Assembly (NCBI GenBank): GCA_947467605.1 | Contig: CANIII010000014.1 | Coordinates: 1-64,000 of the forward strand | DNA from: Acidobacteriota bacterium | GTDB lineage: Bacteria > Acidobacteriota > Vicinamibacteria > Vicinamibacterales > SCN-69-37 | Reading direction: 5' to 3' | Length of the DNA stretch: 64,000 nucleotides | In this document: piece by piece, positions 1 through 9,321 of the stretch | Layout of the letters: every line of letters starts with the position of its first letter | How positions within the stretch are numbered: the first letter of the stretch is position 1 | Notes under the pieces: generated by a model | What the model was told of the DNA's origin: nothing | What the model saw: the letters and a program-made list of their open reading frames with translations, nothing else | The model's database searches: none | Made by a program: the position numbers and the translations under genes

Positions 1-1620
1 GCGTGATCGTGATCGTCGCCGCTGCGCTCGTGGCCGCCGTGTAATTACCCGACGCCGCGATGGAGCACGTCACTGTTGAGGAGCCCGCATCAACCGGAGC
101 CGAACCGCCGCTGTAGCTGGCAGTGGCGCCGGAAAGCGACGCACCGTTCAGACCGCTCACCGCGCACGAACCGCCGTGCGCCTGGCCGTCATACGGGAAC
201 GTGCCACCGGTCGCGACAACCGTCGGCGCGATTGGCGTGATCGTGATCGTCGCCGCTGCGCTCGTGGCCGCCGTGTAGTTGCCCGACGCTTCGATCGCAC
301 ACGTCACCGTCGAGGAACCGACGTTGACCGGTGCCGAGCCGCCGCTGTAGCTCGCCGCGGCGCCCGAGAGCGACGCGCCGTTGAGCCCCGTCGCCGCGCA
401 CGAACCGCCGTGCGCCTGACCGTCATACGGGAACATGCCACCGGTCGCCGTCACTGTCGGCGTAATCGGCGTGATCGTGATCGTCGCCGCTGCGCTGGTG
501 GCCGCCGTGTAGTTGCCCGAGGCCTCAATCGAGCATGTCACCGTCGAGGTGCTGACATTGATCGGCGCCGAACCACCGCTGTAGCTCGCTGTCGCGCCGG
601 AGAGCGTCGTCCCACTCAGGCCAGTTGCGGCGCATGAACCCTCGTGCGCCTGACCGTCATACGGGAACGTGCCGCCCGTGGCTACAACCGTCGGCGCGAT
701 CGGCGTAATCGTGATCGTCGCTGGTGCGCTTGTGGCCGCCGTGTAGTTGCCCGAGGCCGCAATTGCGCACGTCACGGTCGAGGAGCTGACATCGACCGGC
801 GCCGATCCACCGCTGTAGCTCGACGTCGCACCCGCAAGCGGCGCCCCATTCAGGCCAGTTGCGACGCACGAACCGCCGTGCGCCTGGCCGTCATACGGGA
901 ACGTGCCACCGGTCGCGACAACCGTCGGCGCGATCGGCGTGATAGTGATCGTCGCTGGCGCGCTCGTTGCCGCCGTGTAGTTGCCCGAGGCCGCGATCGC
1001 ACACGTCGCCGTCGAGGAACCGACGTCCACCGGTGCTGCACCGCCGCTGTAGCTGATCGTTGCAGTCAGCGACTCGTTGTTGACGCCCGTCGCCTCGCAG
1101 GAACCGCCATGCGCCTGCCCGTCATACGGGAACGTGCCACCCGTTGCCGTCACCACCGGTGTTGCCGGCGTGATCACGATCGGCGCCGTGTCGCTGGCGG
1201 CCGTGTAGTTGCCGGCCGCGTCGAGCGAGCAGGTGACTGATGTCGACCCGGCATTTGTCGGAGCCGCGCCACCGCTGTAGCTGATGGCCGCCGTGAGCGA
1301 CTCGTTGTTGACGCCCGCAGCCACGCACGAACCGCCATGCGCCTGGCCGTCATACGGGAACGTTCCGCCGGTCGCCGTCACAACCGGCGTCGCCGGCGTG
1401 ATGACGATCGACGCCGTGTCGCTGGCCGCGAGGTAGCTGTCATCACCTGCGAACGAACACGTCAGCGGGTAGCTGCCGACATTGGTCGGCGGCCCTCCTG
1501 CGGCAAACGCGATCGTGCCGAGCAGCGACGCGCCGCCCGAGCCCGTGACGGTGCACGTGCCGCTAAGAGCCTGGCCGTCATAAACAAACGTCCCACCCGT
1601 CGCTACAGCCGATGAGGTGC
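1..1620 (-). repeat. Tandem 234/231-bp repeats encoding 77-78-residue MBG-like domains
   Basis: The segment coding [12 protein letters not shown] recurs near 177, 411, 645, 879, 1110 and 1341, spaced 234 bp four times near the window edge and 231 bp for the next copies; a divergent copy with [11 protein letters not shown] lies near 1575. Each unit ends with a GNYTAATS-like strand and an ATITITP linker. The first four or five copies are much closer to each other in DNA than the later ones, so the array probably grew recently by unequal exchange. The array continues beyond the left edge. Confidence 0.92.
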
Positions 1621-4600
1621 GCTTCACAACCGTCACCGTCACCGTCGCCGTCGCCGTTCCACCATGACCGTCGCTGATCGTGTAGGTAAACGTGTCGGTG
1701 CCGGTGAAGCCCGCGTTCGGCGAGTAGGTAATGGTGCCGTCCGCGTTAACCGTCACCGCGCCGTTGGCCGGCGTTGTTGTCGACGACACGGTCAGCGTGT
1801 TGTTGTCCGGGTCGCTGTCGTTGCTGAGAACCGTGATCGTCACGGGCATACCCGCGAAGGTCGACGCCGAGTCATTGCCCGCCACCGGCGGCTGGTTGCA
1901 GGACGGATCGTTCGCCGCCAGCACCGTCACCGTGGTGAATTCGCTGTTGGTCGCGTTCTGGTTATCCACGACCTGGAGGCCCAGGTTGTAAGTGCCCGGT
2001 CCGAGCGTGGCAAACGCAGCTGACGCGTCAACTGTCGGCGTGGTGGCGTTAGGTGACGCGAAGTTGATCGTGCCCCAGCTCCAGCGATAGGCCGAGATCG
2101 TGCCGTCCGAGTCAACCGAAGTTGATCCGTTCAGCAGGAGCGGGCTACCCGAGCAGACCGTGTATGGCCCGCCCGCGTTCGCGTTCGGCGGAACGTTGGT
2201 GTCAACGATGGTGACAGGGCACGAGGCGGTGCCGGTGAGACCACGCGTATCGGTGACCGTTAATGTCGCCGCACGCGTCGTCGGATACGTCGCTGGCGCA
2301 CCGTAGTTGTGCGAGGTCGTGGCGCCGCTGCCGTTGGTCGAGTCGCCGAAGTTCCACGAGTACGACACGATCGACTGGGTGGAATCCGGGTGGAAGGATC
2401 CCGAGGCACTGAATGCGACGGTGCCGCCAGCTGTGCCGAGCGTTGCCGGCTCCACCGAGCAGACCGCGCTCGGCGGCAACTCGAAGAGTGACGGCGACAA
2501 CATGATGATCGCCCACGATGTTGACTGATCCTGATTGATCCCAGGCGTGCCCTGCGACTGGCTGAACGAACCGTCACCGTTCTGGTGCGAAGTCAACCAA
2601 TCGTCGTACGCCGCCTGCCAGTCCGTTGTGCCAGCCAGCAGCGTGTTCGGCGACGTGTCGCCCGACGAATCGCGCGCGGTGCGCATCGCCTTGGTGGTCT
2701 GGTACATCGTGTAGAAGTTGCCCATCGAATCGCCGAACGGGCTACCCGGTGCAAAGCGATCATTGAGGAAAGTCTCGGTGCAGGTGTAGCGCGGGTCGGT
2801 CTTCGCCGTGCCGTTCGCGTTCATCAGGATCAACCCGGCCGCAGCAACGTTCGTGCCACCATCCCAGATGTATCCCCTGCTGTCGGTATAGCCGAAGTGG
2901 CAATCGCCCGGATATTCCTGCATCAGCGGAATGCCAACATTGCGCTGCAGATCCTTGACCCATGTGGGTGCATCGAGCCCCCAGCTGTGTGACGCCAGCA
3001 CGCCGATACCCCACCAGTGCGAGGCCGACGTGTCGTTGCTGCCGTTCGTGCCCTGGAAGTAGTAGTACCAGCCGCCCCGGTCATCTGCCATGCCCCACGA
3101 GTAGCCGTCGAGCATGTCCTGGATGATGTCCTTGTAGGTGCGACCGCGGACATACGTCGGGACGCCCGTGACCGCGCGCCGGGTTGGCGTGCCGCTCGCC
3201 ACAATCGCGTCCATGACCTGACCGCTGATGTATGACGTATGGTCGTTCGCTGCGAAGTTCACGCCGAGGCCATAGCCGTTGCCGTTCGCGTCCGGGTTAT
3301 TGCCGTTCTGCATCGTGGCATTGAAGTTTTCCAAATGCCCGTGCTCAGAACTGAGGATGTAGTGCAAGCCGCGCGTGACGTCGTTCACATACGGATCGCG
3401 CGTGCTGTCACCCGACTCACGATGGTTGTTGATCTCGAAGGCCTGGACCGACGACGCCGTATGCGCCATCAGGTAGCTGCCGTAGTAGCCGTTCCAGTAG
3501 CCGGAAATCTCGCCATCGGACGTCGTCAACGTCAGGTTCTTGTGCAGATTCCACAGACCGCGATCGATCGCCATGTTCACGCGCGTCTCGCGTGAATCCG
3601 GGCGAATGACGACGCGGAACGTGTCCGTGAAGACGTTGCCACCCGTATCGACGACACGGACCGTTGCAATGAACGGCTGGTTGTTGTCACCAATATAGGT
3701 GTGCGTCAGTTCCAAATTGCGCGGGTTGCTGAAGTCGATGTTCTGCGGGCCCGAGCCGTCGCCTGGATCCCAGCTAGCCGCCTGAAGCGGTGTTGCCACG
3801 CCAGTGCCGGCATTGGTCGCCACAGCCTGCAGGATCACCGAACCGCCCGAGTACACCTCGTGCGAAAGCGCCTCGCTGCCTAGCCACGGCACCGCAACCA
3901 CGCCATCGGAGCATGCGTTGCCAACGCCGTCGTGGTTCGAGTCGAGCTGATCCGAGTTCGGCGTATCCGGGCAGTTGTCGTTCACGTTCCAGATGCCGTC
4001 ACCGTCGCGATCGTAGTTGTCGCAGGCATCGCCCTTGCCGTTGTGGTCTGTGTCCGCCTGATCGGCGTTCATCGTGAACGGGCAGTTGTCGATCGCGTTC
4101 GCGACGCCGTCGTTGTCGAGATCCGGATCGCTGCAGTCATTGATGCCGTCGTGATCTGTGTCGGCTGGCCCCTTGGCAAACGTGAGCGGATCGGTGTTGC
4201 CACCGTCCGCGTCTAGTGGTCCGTTCGGGCCGTAGCTGTAGCCGTTAAAGAGGTAGCGATCCTGACACGACCCGCCGTTAGCATTGTTGTTCAGCACGTC
4301 GGCGATGCAATAGCTCGTGGTGCCCGACGTCCACGTGTTGACCTTGAGTCGAACAAAGCCGAAGTACTCGTAGACGTTGTCTTTGGTGACCTTGATCAGC
4401 ACGCAGGAGAGATCACCTTGCAGCAGGTTCAGGTACTGGGCCGGGACCTCAAAGGAGAAGTTCGATGAGTAGTAGTTATTGTTATTGCCGACAACGCTGC
4501 CGATCTCGGTATTGCCGATGAACATGTGATAGCGGCCGCTGTAGCTGTAGGCCTCAAACTCAAACCGCGCGCTGCTGACCTCGCACGCGTCGCCATGACC

Positions 4601-5371
4601 GTCGTGGTTAGTGTCGGACTGATCGGCGTTCGACACGCTCGGGCAGTTGTCTGCCGCATTCAAAATGCCGTCGTTGTCAATGTCTGGATCAAAGCAGTTG
4701 TCGATGCCATCGCCGTCAGTATCCGCAGGCGTCTGACCAGAGAGGAATGTGTTGTAGTCCGTGTTACCCGCGTCCGAATCGGTGCCGTTGTAGTAGTAAT
4801 AAGAAGCGCCGTTCCAAATGTACCGGTCCTGACACGTTCCACCATTCGCGCTGCTGCCGCCGAGGAAATCGGCGAGGCACGACGTAGAAGGCGCTGATGC
4901 CCAATGCTCCACTTCAACGCGCGCATAGGCCAGTTGGTCCCAGTAGTAATCGCGCACCACCTTCAGCTGAATGCAGCTGATGTCTGAGCCCTGAAGGAGG
5001 CTGCGATACTGCGCCGGCACATCGAACACGACATTCGGCACGGAACCCGAAACCTGCGTCGCGCGCGCGGAACCAATCTCGGTGTTGCCGATGAAGAAGT
5101 GCAGCAAACCGCTGCCGTAGACGTTCACCATGAACCGCGCGGTCTTCACTTCACACGCGTCACCATGGCCGTCGTTGTTCGAATCCACCTGATCCAGATT
5201 CGCCACATCCGAGCAGTTGTCGACGCCGTTCAGAACGGTGTCGTTGTCGATGTCCGGATCGACGCAGTTGTTCAGACCGTCTCCGTCGGTATCCCCAATC
5301 GCGGGTGTCGAAAAAGTCGGCGAGTAATCAGAGTTGCTGCCGTCGACATACTGCACCCCCCCAATGCGCAA
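1..5371 (-). CDS. Giant secreted repeat protein, 3' end beyond window, 5' end truncated
   Basis: One minus-strand frame stays open from 5371 past the window edge (about 1790 codons; frame checked at about eight points). In order it encodes thrombospondin type-3 calcium-binding units ([18 protein letters not shown] and similar), two related cysteine-containing modules, an alpha/alpha-toroid-like region ([21 protein letters not shown]) resembling squalene-cyclase folds, two PKD-like domains, one cadherin-like domain ([12 protein letters not shown]) and at least seven MBG-like repeats ([12 protein letters not shown]). The content implies an extracellular, calcium-dependent surface or secreted protein. 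The 5' end is odd: a TGA at 5372-5374 precedes a possible TTG at 5371 or GTG at 5356, there is no signal peptide or ribosome binding site, and the frame begins in the middle of a repeat module. It is probably a 5'-truncated gene or lies at a rearrangement or assembly join. The exact function is unknown. Confidence 0.8.
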   Translation of the reverse strand, partial: MRIGGVQYVDGSNSDYSPTFSTPAIGDTDGDGLNNCVDPDIDNDTVLNGVDNCSDVANLDQVDSNNDGHGDACEVKTARFMVNVYGSGLLHFFIGNTEIGSARATQVSGSVPNVVFDVPAQYRSLLQGSDISCIQLKVVRDYYWDQLAYARVEVEHWASAPSTSCLADFLGGSSANGGTCQDRYIWNGASYYYYNGTDSDAGNTDYNTFLSGQTPADTDGDGIDNCFDPDIDNDGILNAADNCPSVSNADQSDTNHDGHGDACEVSSARFEFEAYSYSGRYHMFIGNTEIGSVVGNNNNYYSSNFSFEVPAQYLNLLQGDLSCVLIKVTKDNVYEYFGFVRLKVNTWTSGTTSYCIADVLNNNANGGSCQDRYLFNGYSYGPNGPLDADGGNTDPLTFAKGPADTDHDGINDCSDPDLDNDGVANAIDNCPFTMNADQADTDHNGKGDACDNYDRDGDGIWNVNDNCPDTPNSDQLDSNHDGVGNACSDGVVAVPWLGSEALSHEVYSGGSVILQAVATNAGTGVATPLQAASWDPGDGSGPQNIDFSNPRNLELTHTYIGDNNQPFIATVRVVDTGGNVFTDTFRVVIRPDSRETRVNMAIDRGLWNLHKNLTLTTSDGEISGYWNGYYGSYLMAHTASSVQAFEINNHRESGDSTRDPYVNDVTRGLHYILSSEHGHLENFNATMQNGNNPDANGNGYGLGVNFAANDHTSYISGQVMDAIVASGTPTRRAVTGVPTYVRGRTYKDIIQDMLDGYSWGMADDRGGWYYYFQGTNGSNDTSASHWWGIGVLASHSWGLDAPTWVKDLQRNVGIPLMQEYPGDCHFGYTDSRGYIWDGGTNVAAAGLILMNANGTAKTDPRYTCTETFLNDRFAPGSPFGDSMGNFYTMYQTTKAMRTARDSSGDTSPNTLLAGTTDWQAAYDDWLTSHQNGDGSFSQSQGTPGINQDQSTSWAIIMLSPSLFELPPSAVCSVEPATLGTAGGTVAFSASGSFHPDSTQSIVSYSWNFGDSTNGSGATTSHNYGAPATYPTTRAATLTVTDTRGLTGTASCPVTIVDTNVPPNANAGGPYTVCSGSPLLLNGSTSVDSDGTISAYRWSWGTINFASPNATTPTVDASAAFATLGPGTYNLGLQVVDNQNATNSEFTTVTVLAANDPSCNQPPVAGNDSASTFAGMPVTITVLSNDSDPDNNTLTVSSTTTPANGAVTVNADGTITYSPNAGFTGTDTFTYTISDGHGGTATATVTVTVVKRTSSAVATGGTFVYDGQALSGTCTVTGSGGASLLGTIAFAAGGPPTNVGSYPLTCSFAGDDSYLAASDTASIVITPATPVVTATGGTFPYDGQAHGGSCVAAGVNNESLTAAISYSGGAAPTNAGSTSVTCSLDAAGNYTAASDTAPIVITPATPVVTATGGTFPYDGQAHGGSCEATGVNNESLTATISYSGGAAPVDVGSSTATCAIAASGNYTAATSAPATITITPIAPTVVATGGTFPYDGQAHGGSCVATGLNGAPLAGATSSYSGGSAPVDVSSSTVTCAIAASGNYTAATSAPATITITPIAPTVVATGGTFPYDGQAHEGSCAATGLSGTTLSGATASYSGGSAPINVSTSTVTCSIEASGNYTAATSAAATITITPITPTVTATGGMFPYDGQAHGGSCAATGLNGASLSGAAASYSGGSAPVNVGSSTVTCAIEASGNYTAATSAAATITITPIAPTVVATGGTFPYDGQAHGGSCAVSGLNGASLSGATASYSGGSAPVDAGSSTVTCSIAASGNYTAATSAAATITIT

Positions 5372-5507
5372 TCAATCATGGCGGAATCAAGCCCAACAAG
5401 TGTCCACATAGCGCCCCCTGTGATCGGGCTTGCACCACCTATACATCCTACGATCAAGCCACCTTTGGAGGGTTTAGCGTGGAGAACGGCGCCCGAATAC
5501 TGCTGAC

Positions 5508-5864
5508 GTGGGTGATGTGCAAACGCGGCTGGGCGCTCGGGTTCGCGAGTTTCGGACGCGGCGCGACTGGACACAGGAGAAGCTCGGCGAGGTGTCCGGC
5601 CTGAGCTACAAGTTCATTGGCGAGATCGAGCGTGGGAGCGCGAATCCAACGATCGACTCGATTGAGCAGATCGCACGAGCGTTCGGGATCGATGTCGGCG
5701 ATCTGTTCAGACGCGAGGCCGAGGTCACCTATCCGGCATTCAGCGCTCGCGACGTGGCGGAGATGCGCGATGCGCGGCAGTCGCTCAGTTCGATCGATGA
5801 TCTGCTGAAGCGCCTGGACGAGACAGCCAAGCCACGAGCCAAGCGACGCGGCAAGACTCGCTAG
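5508..5864 (+). CDS. XRE-family helix-turn-helix transcriptional regulator
   Basis: 118 residues from a GTG start. Residues about 8-65 form a Cro/CI-type helix-turn-helix (RRDWTQEKLGEVSGLSYKF, then IGEIERGSANPTIDSIEQIA), the usual SinR or restriction-controller arrangement. The C-terminal half is short and charged and ends in a basic tail (KPRAKRRGKTR). It probably works as a dimeric DNA-binding regulator; the targets cannot be told from the sequence. No restriction-modification genes are adjacent. The stop region overlaps the convergent tyrS gene by four bases. No good ribosome binding site precedes the GTG, so translation may depend on a very short leader, or the true start may be slightly downstream. 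Confidence 0.85.
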   Translation: MGDVQTRLGARVREFRTRRDWTQEKLGEVSGLSYKFIGEIERGSANPTIDSIEQIARAFGIDVGDLFRREAEVTYPAFSARDVAEMRDARQSLSSIDDLLKRLDETAKPRAKRRGKTR

Positions 5865-7087
5865 TCGGCCGCAGCGATCACGACGACCTTGACCGCACGA
5901 CGACCCACTTCCAGAATGAAATCGGCGCGACCATGCTCGATGCGAGCACGACCGTCGGTCACCTTCTCGCGATCCACCTTCACGCCGCCCTGTTGAATCT
6001 TGCGCGCGGCTTCCGCGGATGACGTGGCGAGCCCCGCCTCAACGAGCACCTTCGACAGAGCCACGCCGACGGCCGGCACCACCACGCGCACTTCTGTCAG
6101 CGTCTCTTCAGAGATCTCACCGCGCGTGAATCGAGCCTGAAACGCCTCAGCCGCCGCGGTCGCGGCATCCGCCGAGTGGAAGTCAGTCGTGATCCGCTTG
6201 GCGAGCGCAATTTTCGCGTCCTTCGGATGCACCGCGCCGGAGGTCACCTGCGACCGCACGGCCGTGACGTCCGCTTCCGACAGATCCGTGAGCAGCAAGT
6301 AGTACTTCCACATCAACTCATCAGTAATCGACATGAGCTTGCCGAACATCTCGCCCGCGGGTTCATTGACGCCGACGTAGTTGCCCAAGCTCTTCGACAT
6401 CTTCTCGACGCCATCCAGCCCCTCGAGCAGCGGCGTCGTCATCACCACTTGCGGTTCAAGTCCGTAGCCCGGCATGATGTCGCGGCCGACGTTCAGGTTG
6501 AAGAGCTGATCGGTGCCGCCGAGCTCAACGTCGGCTTTCAGAAACACGGAATCGTAGGCCTGCGCGAGCGGATACAGGAACTCATGCACGGCAATCGGCT
6601 TGCCGGCTTCGTAGCGCTGTTTGAAATCGCGCCGCTCAAGCATCTGCGCCACGTTGTAGCGCGCGGCCAGACGTACGAGACCTTCGGCGCCCAGCGCGGT
6701 CAACCAGCGCGAGTTGAAATCCACCACGGTCTTCTCGGGGTCGAGCAGTTTGAAGACCTGGGTTTTGTACGTTTCGGCATTGGCGGCGATCTCCTCGCGC
6801 GTCAACGCGGGCCGCGTTTTCGATCGCCCTGTCGGATCGCCGATGAGCCCAGTGAAGTCGCCGATCAGAAACACGACGCGGTGCCCGAGATCCTGGAAGT
6901 GCTTCATCTTGCGAAGGAGCACCGTGTGCCCGAGGTGCAGGTCTGGCGCGGTCGGATCAAATCCAACTTTGACGGTGAGCGGCGAGCCGGTCTTCGCGCT
7001 GCGCTCGAGCTTGGCGCGCACGTCGGTGAGGCGGACGATGTCCACGCACCCTTTGGTCAAATAGGCGAGCTGTTCGTCAATCGTCAT
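5861..7087 (-). CDS. tyrS: Tyrosine--tRNA ligase
   Basis: 408 residues, normal for the bacterial TyrZ/TyrS2-like class. It charges tRNA-Tyr with tyrosine in the cytoplasm using ATP. The class I signatures are visible: the HIGH-type motif DLHLGHTVLL near residue 50 and the KMSKS motif (VEKMSKSLGN) near residue 230. A C-terminal S4-like RNA-binding segment follows (SSAEAARKIQQGGVKVD). The ATG at 7087 gives a complete N-terminus. A perfect inverted repeat lies directly upstream of the start codon, and a TATAGT hexamer further upstream on the minus strand could be a -10 element, so a short structured leader is likely. Confidence 0.96.
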   Translation of the reverse strand: MTIDEQLAYLTKGCVDIVRLTDVRAKLERSAKTGSPLTVKVGFDPTAPDLHLGHTVLLRKMKHFQDLGHRVVFLIGDFTGLIGDPTGRSKTRPALTREEIAANAETYKTQVFKLLDPEKTVVDFNSRWLTALGAEGLVRLAARYNVAQMLERRDFKQRYEAGKPIAVHEFLYPLAQAYDSVFLKADVELGGTDQLFNLNVGRDIMPGYGLEPQVVMTTPLLEGLDGVEKMSKSLGNYVGVNEPAGEMFGKLMSITDELMWKYYLLLTDLSEADVTAVRSQVTSGAVHPKDAKIALAKRITTDFHSADAATAAAEAFQARFTRGEISEETLTEVRVVVPAVGVALSKVLVEAGLATSSAEAARKIQQGGVKVDREKVTDGRARIEHGRADFILEVGRRAVKVVVIAAAD

Positions 7088-7088
7088 G

Positions 7089-7112
7089 GGATGCCTGAGC
7101 GGTCAGGCATCC
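7089..7112. promoter_or_regulatory. Perfect inverted repeat between divergent tyrS and metallophosphoesterase genes
   Basis: Ten-base arms GGATGCCTGA and TCAGGCATCC are separated by four bases, one base upstream of the tyrS ATG. In tyrS mRNA this would form a hairpin immediately before the start codon. There is no classical ribosome binding site there, so it could act as an operator or as a translational control element. A TATACT/TATAGT hexamer at 7116-7122 could serve as -10 in either direction. The role is inferred. Confidence 0.55.
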
Positions 7113-7136
7113 TGACTATACTTCATGAGTTTCCCG

Positions 7137-7934
7137 ATGAAGCGGCGCGCCTTTCTTCGTGTGTTGACCGCCGCCGGTGCGGGTGCATTGGTGGGCGGCA
7201 CCAGCCTCGGCCTGCACGAGCGCCTGCGCATCGCGGTGACGCGCGCAACGCTCTCGGTGAAGGGGCTACCGTCGGCGTTCTCCGGCTTTCGCATCGCCCT
7301 GCTCACCGATCTGCACCGCAGCGGCCTCGTGCCGGCCGACCTGATCGCGGACGCCGTCGCGGTCACGATGCGCGAACGACCGGATCTGATCGTGCTCTGC
7401 GGTGACTACGTCACGCAGTTCGATACCCGGTTCGCCGGACCAGTCGCCGAAGTGCTGGGCCCTCTGTCGGCCCCCGCCGGTGTCGTCGCGGTGCTGGGCA
7501 ACCACGACGACGAACGGGTGGTGCCTACGGCGCTCGCGCACCGCGGCATCCGCGTCCTGCGCGAAGATCGACTGCGCCTGAACATCGGCGGTGATGCGGT
7601 GGACTTCATCGGCATTGGCTACTGGACCCAGCGGGCGGCGAAGATCGCGCCGCTGATCGAATCCGCGGCGGTACCCATTCTGGTGGCGCACGATCCACGT
7701 CGTCTCACTGAAGCGCACGCGTTGAAAATACCGCTCGTGCTGAGCGGACACACGCACGGTGGACAGGTCGTGCTGCCGCCGCTGGGGCCGCTGAACCGAT
7801 TCCGCTTCCCGATCGTCGCCGGCAGTCTGCGACGCGATGACACGCTGCTGTTTGTGAGCCGCGGCATCGGGACAATCTATCTGCCCGTACGCATCAACTG
7901 CCCGCCGGAAGTGGCGATCCTGACGTTGGCCTAG
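7137..7934 (+). CDS. Tat-exported metallophosphoesterase, YkuE/YaeI type
   Basis: 265 residues. The N-terminus MKRRAFLRVLTAAGAGALVGG is a twin-arginine signal peptide, which favours the ATG at 7137 over the in-frame ATG at 7125; a TATACT hexamer at 7117-7122 would also put the transcription start near 7129. The calcineurin-like phosphoesterase signatures are present: LTDLH, CGDYV (GD motif), LGNHDD (GNHD motif), AHDP and SGHTHGGQ. Family members hydrolyse phosphodiester or pyrophosphate bonds in lipids such as UDP-diacylglucosamine, but the substrate here is not known. It is expected outside the cytoplasmic membrane. Its end overlaps the convergent purN by four bases. Confidence 0.88.
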   Translation: MKRRAFLRVLTAAGAGALVGGTSLGLHERLRIAVTRATLSVKGLPSAFSGFRIALLTDLHRSGLVPADLIADAVAVTMRERPDLIVLCGDYVTQFDTRFAGPVAEVLGPLSAPAGVVAVLGNHDDERVVPTALAHRGIRVLREDRLRLNIGGDAVDFIGIGYWTQRAAKIAPLIESAAVPILVAHDPRRLTEAHALKIPLVLSGHTHGGQVVLPPLGPLNRFRFPIVAGSLRRDDTLLFVSRGIGTIYLPVRINCPPEVAILTLA

Positions 7935-8584
7935 CGAACAACCACGCGGCCATTCTCGAGATGGCAGCGACCCTCGATCACCCACTGCACCGCCTGCGGC
8001 AGGATGCGGTGCTCTTCCGACAGAATGCGCGTGGACAGCGACGCGACAGTGTCGTCGTGATGCACTGGCACGGCCGCTTGCACGATCACGGGACCGGCGT
8101 CGAGCGCCGGCGTCACGAAGTGGACGGTCGCCCCGCTGACGCGGACGCCAGCCTCGAGGGCCTGTCGCTGCGCATCGACACCTGGAAACGCCGGCAGCAG
8201 AGATGGATGCACGTTCAGAATCGCCTGCGGAAAGGCGTCGCAAAATCGTGGCCCGAGCAGGCGCATGAAGCCGGCGAGACACACGAGCGTGACCCCACGC
8301 GACTGCAGCGCGCTGACAAGCATTTCGTCATACGCCGCCCGACTGGGCGCGTCACGATGCGGCAGGACCAGCGTCTCGATCCCCGCCTTGGCCGCGCGCT
8401 GGAGCCCAGGTGCATCGGCGCGGTTCGAGATCACCACCGCGACACGGGCACGCACCCGACCATCCACAATCGCATCCAGAAGCGCCTGCAGATTGCTCCC
8501 CCGCCCGGAGATCAAGACACCAAGAAAACAAACGGGGTCAGAGCCCTTTTCCACAGGTTTGAGCAAATTAGGGACAGAGGTCAT
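7931..8584 (-). CDS. purN: Phosphoribosylglycinamide formyltransferase (GART), start within a transposable repeat
   Basis: Transfers a formyl group from 10-formyl-tetrahydrofolate to GAR, the third step of de novo purine synthesis. The family core begins at GVLISGRGSNLQALLDAI, and LAGFMRLLG and NVHPSLLPAFPG carry the catalytic His and folate-binding region. The first 18 codons (TSVPNLLKPVEKGSDPV) are not GART sequence: they are encoded by the left inverted repeat of the adjacent transposase element, and nearly the same peptide ends the transposase itself. Only the ATG at 8584 or a GTG at 8554, both in or at the edge of the repeat, can start translation before the first beta-strand. The insertion therefore replaced the native start, and expression may depend on sequence brought by the element. 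Confidence 0.93.
   Translation of the reverse strand: MTSVPNLLKPVEKGSDPVCFLGVLISGRGSNLQALLDAIVDGRVRARVAVVISNRADAPGLQRAAKAGIETLVLPHRDAPSRAAYDEMLVSALQSRGVTLVCLAGFMRLLGPRFCDAFPQAILNVHPSLLPAFPGVDAQRQALEAGVRVSGATVHFVTPALDAGPVIVQAAVPVHHDDTVASLSTRILSEEHRILPQAVQWVIEGRCHLENGRVVVR
8532..8579. repeat. Left inverted repeat of RAYT element
   Basis: 48 bases starting ACGGGGTCAGAGCCC and ending TTAGGGACAGAG. Pairs with 9258-9305 in inverse orientation with four mismatches. It is translated on the minus strand as the first residues of purN (VPNLLKPVEKGSDPV). Confidence 0.9.
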
Positions 8585-8661
8585 CGAAATAGGTCACCGG
8601 TGAATTCAGGCATATCGCTTGCAAAGAGAAGCCAACGTTCCATCTCTACCGAGAGGCCACT

Positions 8662-9321
8662 ATGCCACGTCGACCACGCACTTCCGCTGCCACTGGTTTC
8701 TATCACGTTGTGAATCGGAGCGTCCGCAAGGAAGCGTTGTTCACGCAACCCCGTGACTACAGGGCGTTTCTCGCCGTCCTCAAGGCTGGCTTGGAGCGAT
8801 ACAACGCCCCGCTCGTCGCGTACTGCGTCATGAACAACCACTGGCACTTGCTGGTTGGCCCATTGGGGAAGCAAGGACTCTCAAGGGTCATTCAATGGGT
8901 AACCGCTACCCACGCCGTACGCTGGCACAAATTCAAGGGCACTACCGGTCAGGGCCCGGTGTACCAGGGACGGTTCACGTCGACGCCTCTGGATGACATT
9001 GCCTCGGTGGTACCAATGTCTCGATACGTCGAGCGAAACGCGAAGTCGGCCGGCTTGGTTGAACGAGCCGAGGACTGGCCGTGGTGCAGCCTGGCCCAGC
9101 GACGCGTTGGAAATCCGCGCGTCCCGCTCGAGGCCGCGGAGTTTCTTTCCACGGTCACCTGGCTCGACTATGTGAACGCCACCCTGACTCGTCGAGAAGC
9201 GATCCGAGAGGCGCAAACACGTAACCAAGCCGTGCGTCAGCGTCCTGAAAAGAGGAGCTCTGTCCCTAAATTGTTGAAACCTGTGGAAAAAGGCTCTGAC
9301 CCCGTCAAGGACGACGAGTGA
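8662..9321 (+). CDS. REP-associated tyrosine transposase (RAYT, IS200/IS605-like TnpA_REP)
   Basis: 219 residues, in the usual RAYT range. It is a single-strand DNA nicking and joining enzyme of the HUH/Y1 class. The opening MPRRPRTSAATGFYHVVNRS is a typical RAYT start, MNNHWHLLVGPL carries the HUH metal-binding motif (HWH), and SRYVERNAKSAGLV contains the expected catalytic Tyr and its signature context. The end SSVPKLLKPVEKGSDPV is read out of the right inverted repeat, so the gene runs through the element edge and stops in flanking DNA. RAYTs are generally immobile or weakly mobile and mobilise REP-like hairpins. All recognisable motifs are intact, so the protein may be active. Confidence 0.92.
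   Translation: MPRRPRTSAATGFYHVVNRSVRKEALFTQPRDYRAFLAVLKAGLERYNAPLVAYCVMNNHWHLLVGPLGKQGLSRVIQWVTATHAVRWHKFKGTTGQGPVYQGRFTSTPLDDIASVVPMSRYVERNAKSAGLVERAEDWPWCSLAQRRVGNPRVPLEAAEFLSTVTWLDYVNATLTRREAIREAQTRNQAVRQRPEKRSSVPKLLKPVEKGSDPVKDDE
9258..9305. repeat. Right inverted repeat of RAYT element
   Basis: 48 bases beginning CTCTGTCCCTAAATT and ending CTGACCCCGT. It is the inverse of 8532-8579 with four mismatches, encodes the transposase C-terminus on the plus strand, and touches the methyltransferase stop codon at its right edge. Confidence 0.9.

Larger units (their letters stand above)
8532..9305 (+). mobile_element. REP-associated tyrosine transposase element inside the purine operon
   Basis: A plus-strand RAYT gene is bounded by 48-base terminal inverted repeats (8532-8579 and 9258-9305) that match at 44 of 48 positions. 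The outer edge of each arm begins ACGGGGTCAGAG. The unit sits between the methyltransferase and purN genes of the minus-strand purine cluster, opposite to their transcription. No target duplication is obvious by eye. Confidence 0.85.

Noticed and set aside
1-1620. CRISPR array
   Set aside because: The repeats are contiguous 234-bp coding units with no unique spacers.
5272-5574. Minus-strand 100-codon frame as the missing N-terminus of the left giant protein via a slip at the G7 run
   Set aside because: It does not encode the expected repeat module or a signal peptide, and it overlaps the XRE gene start.
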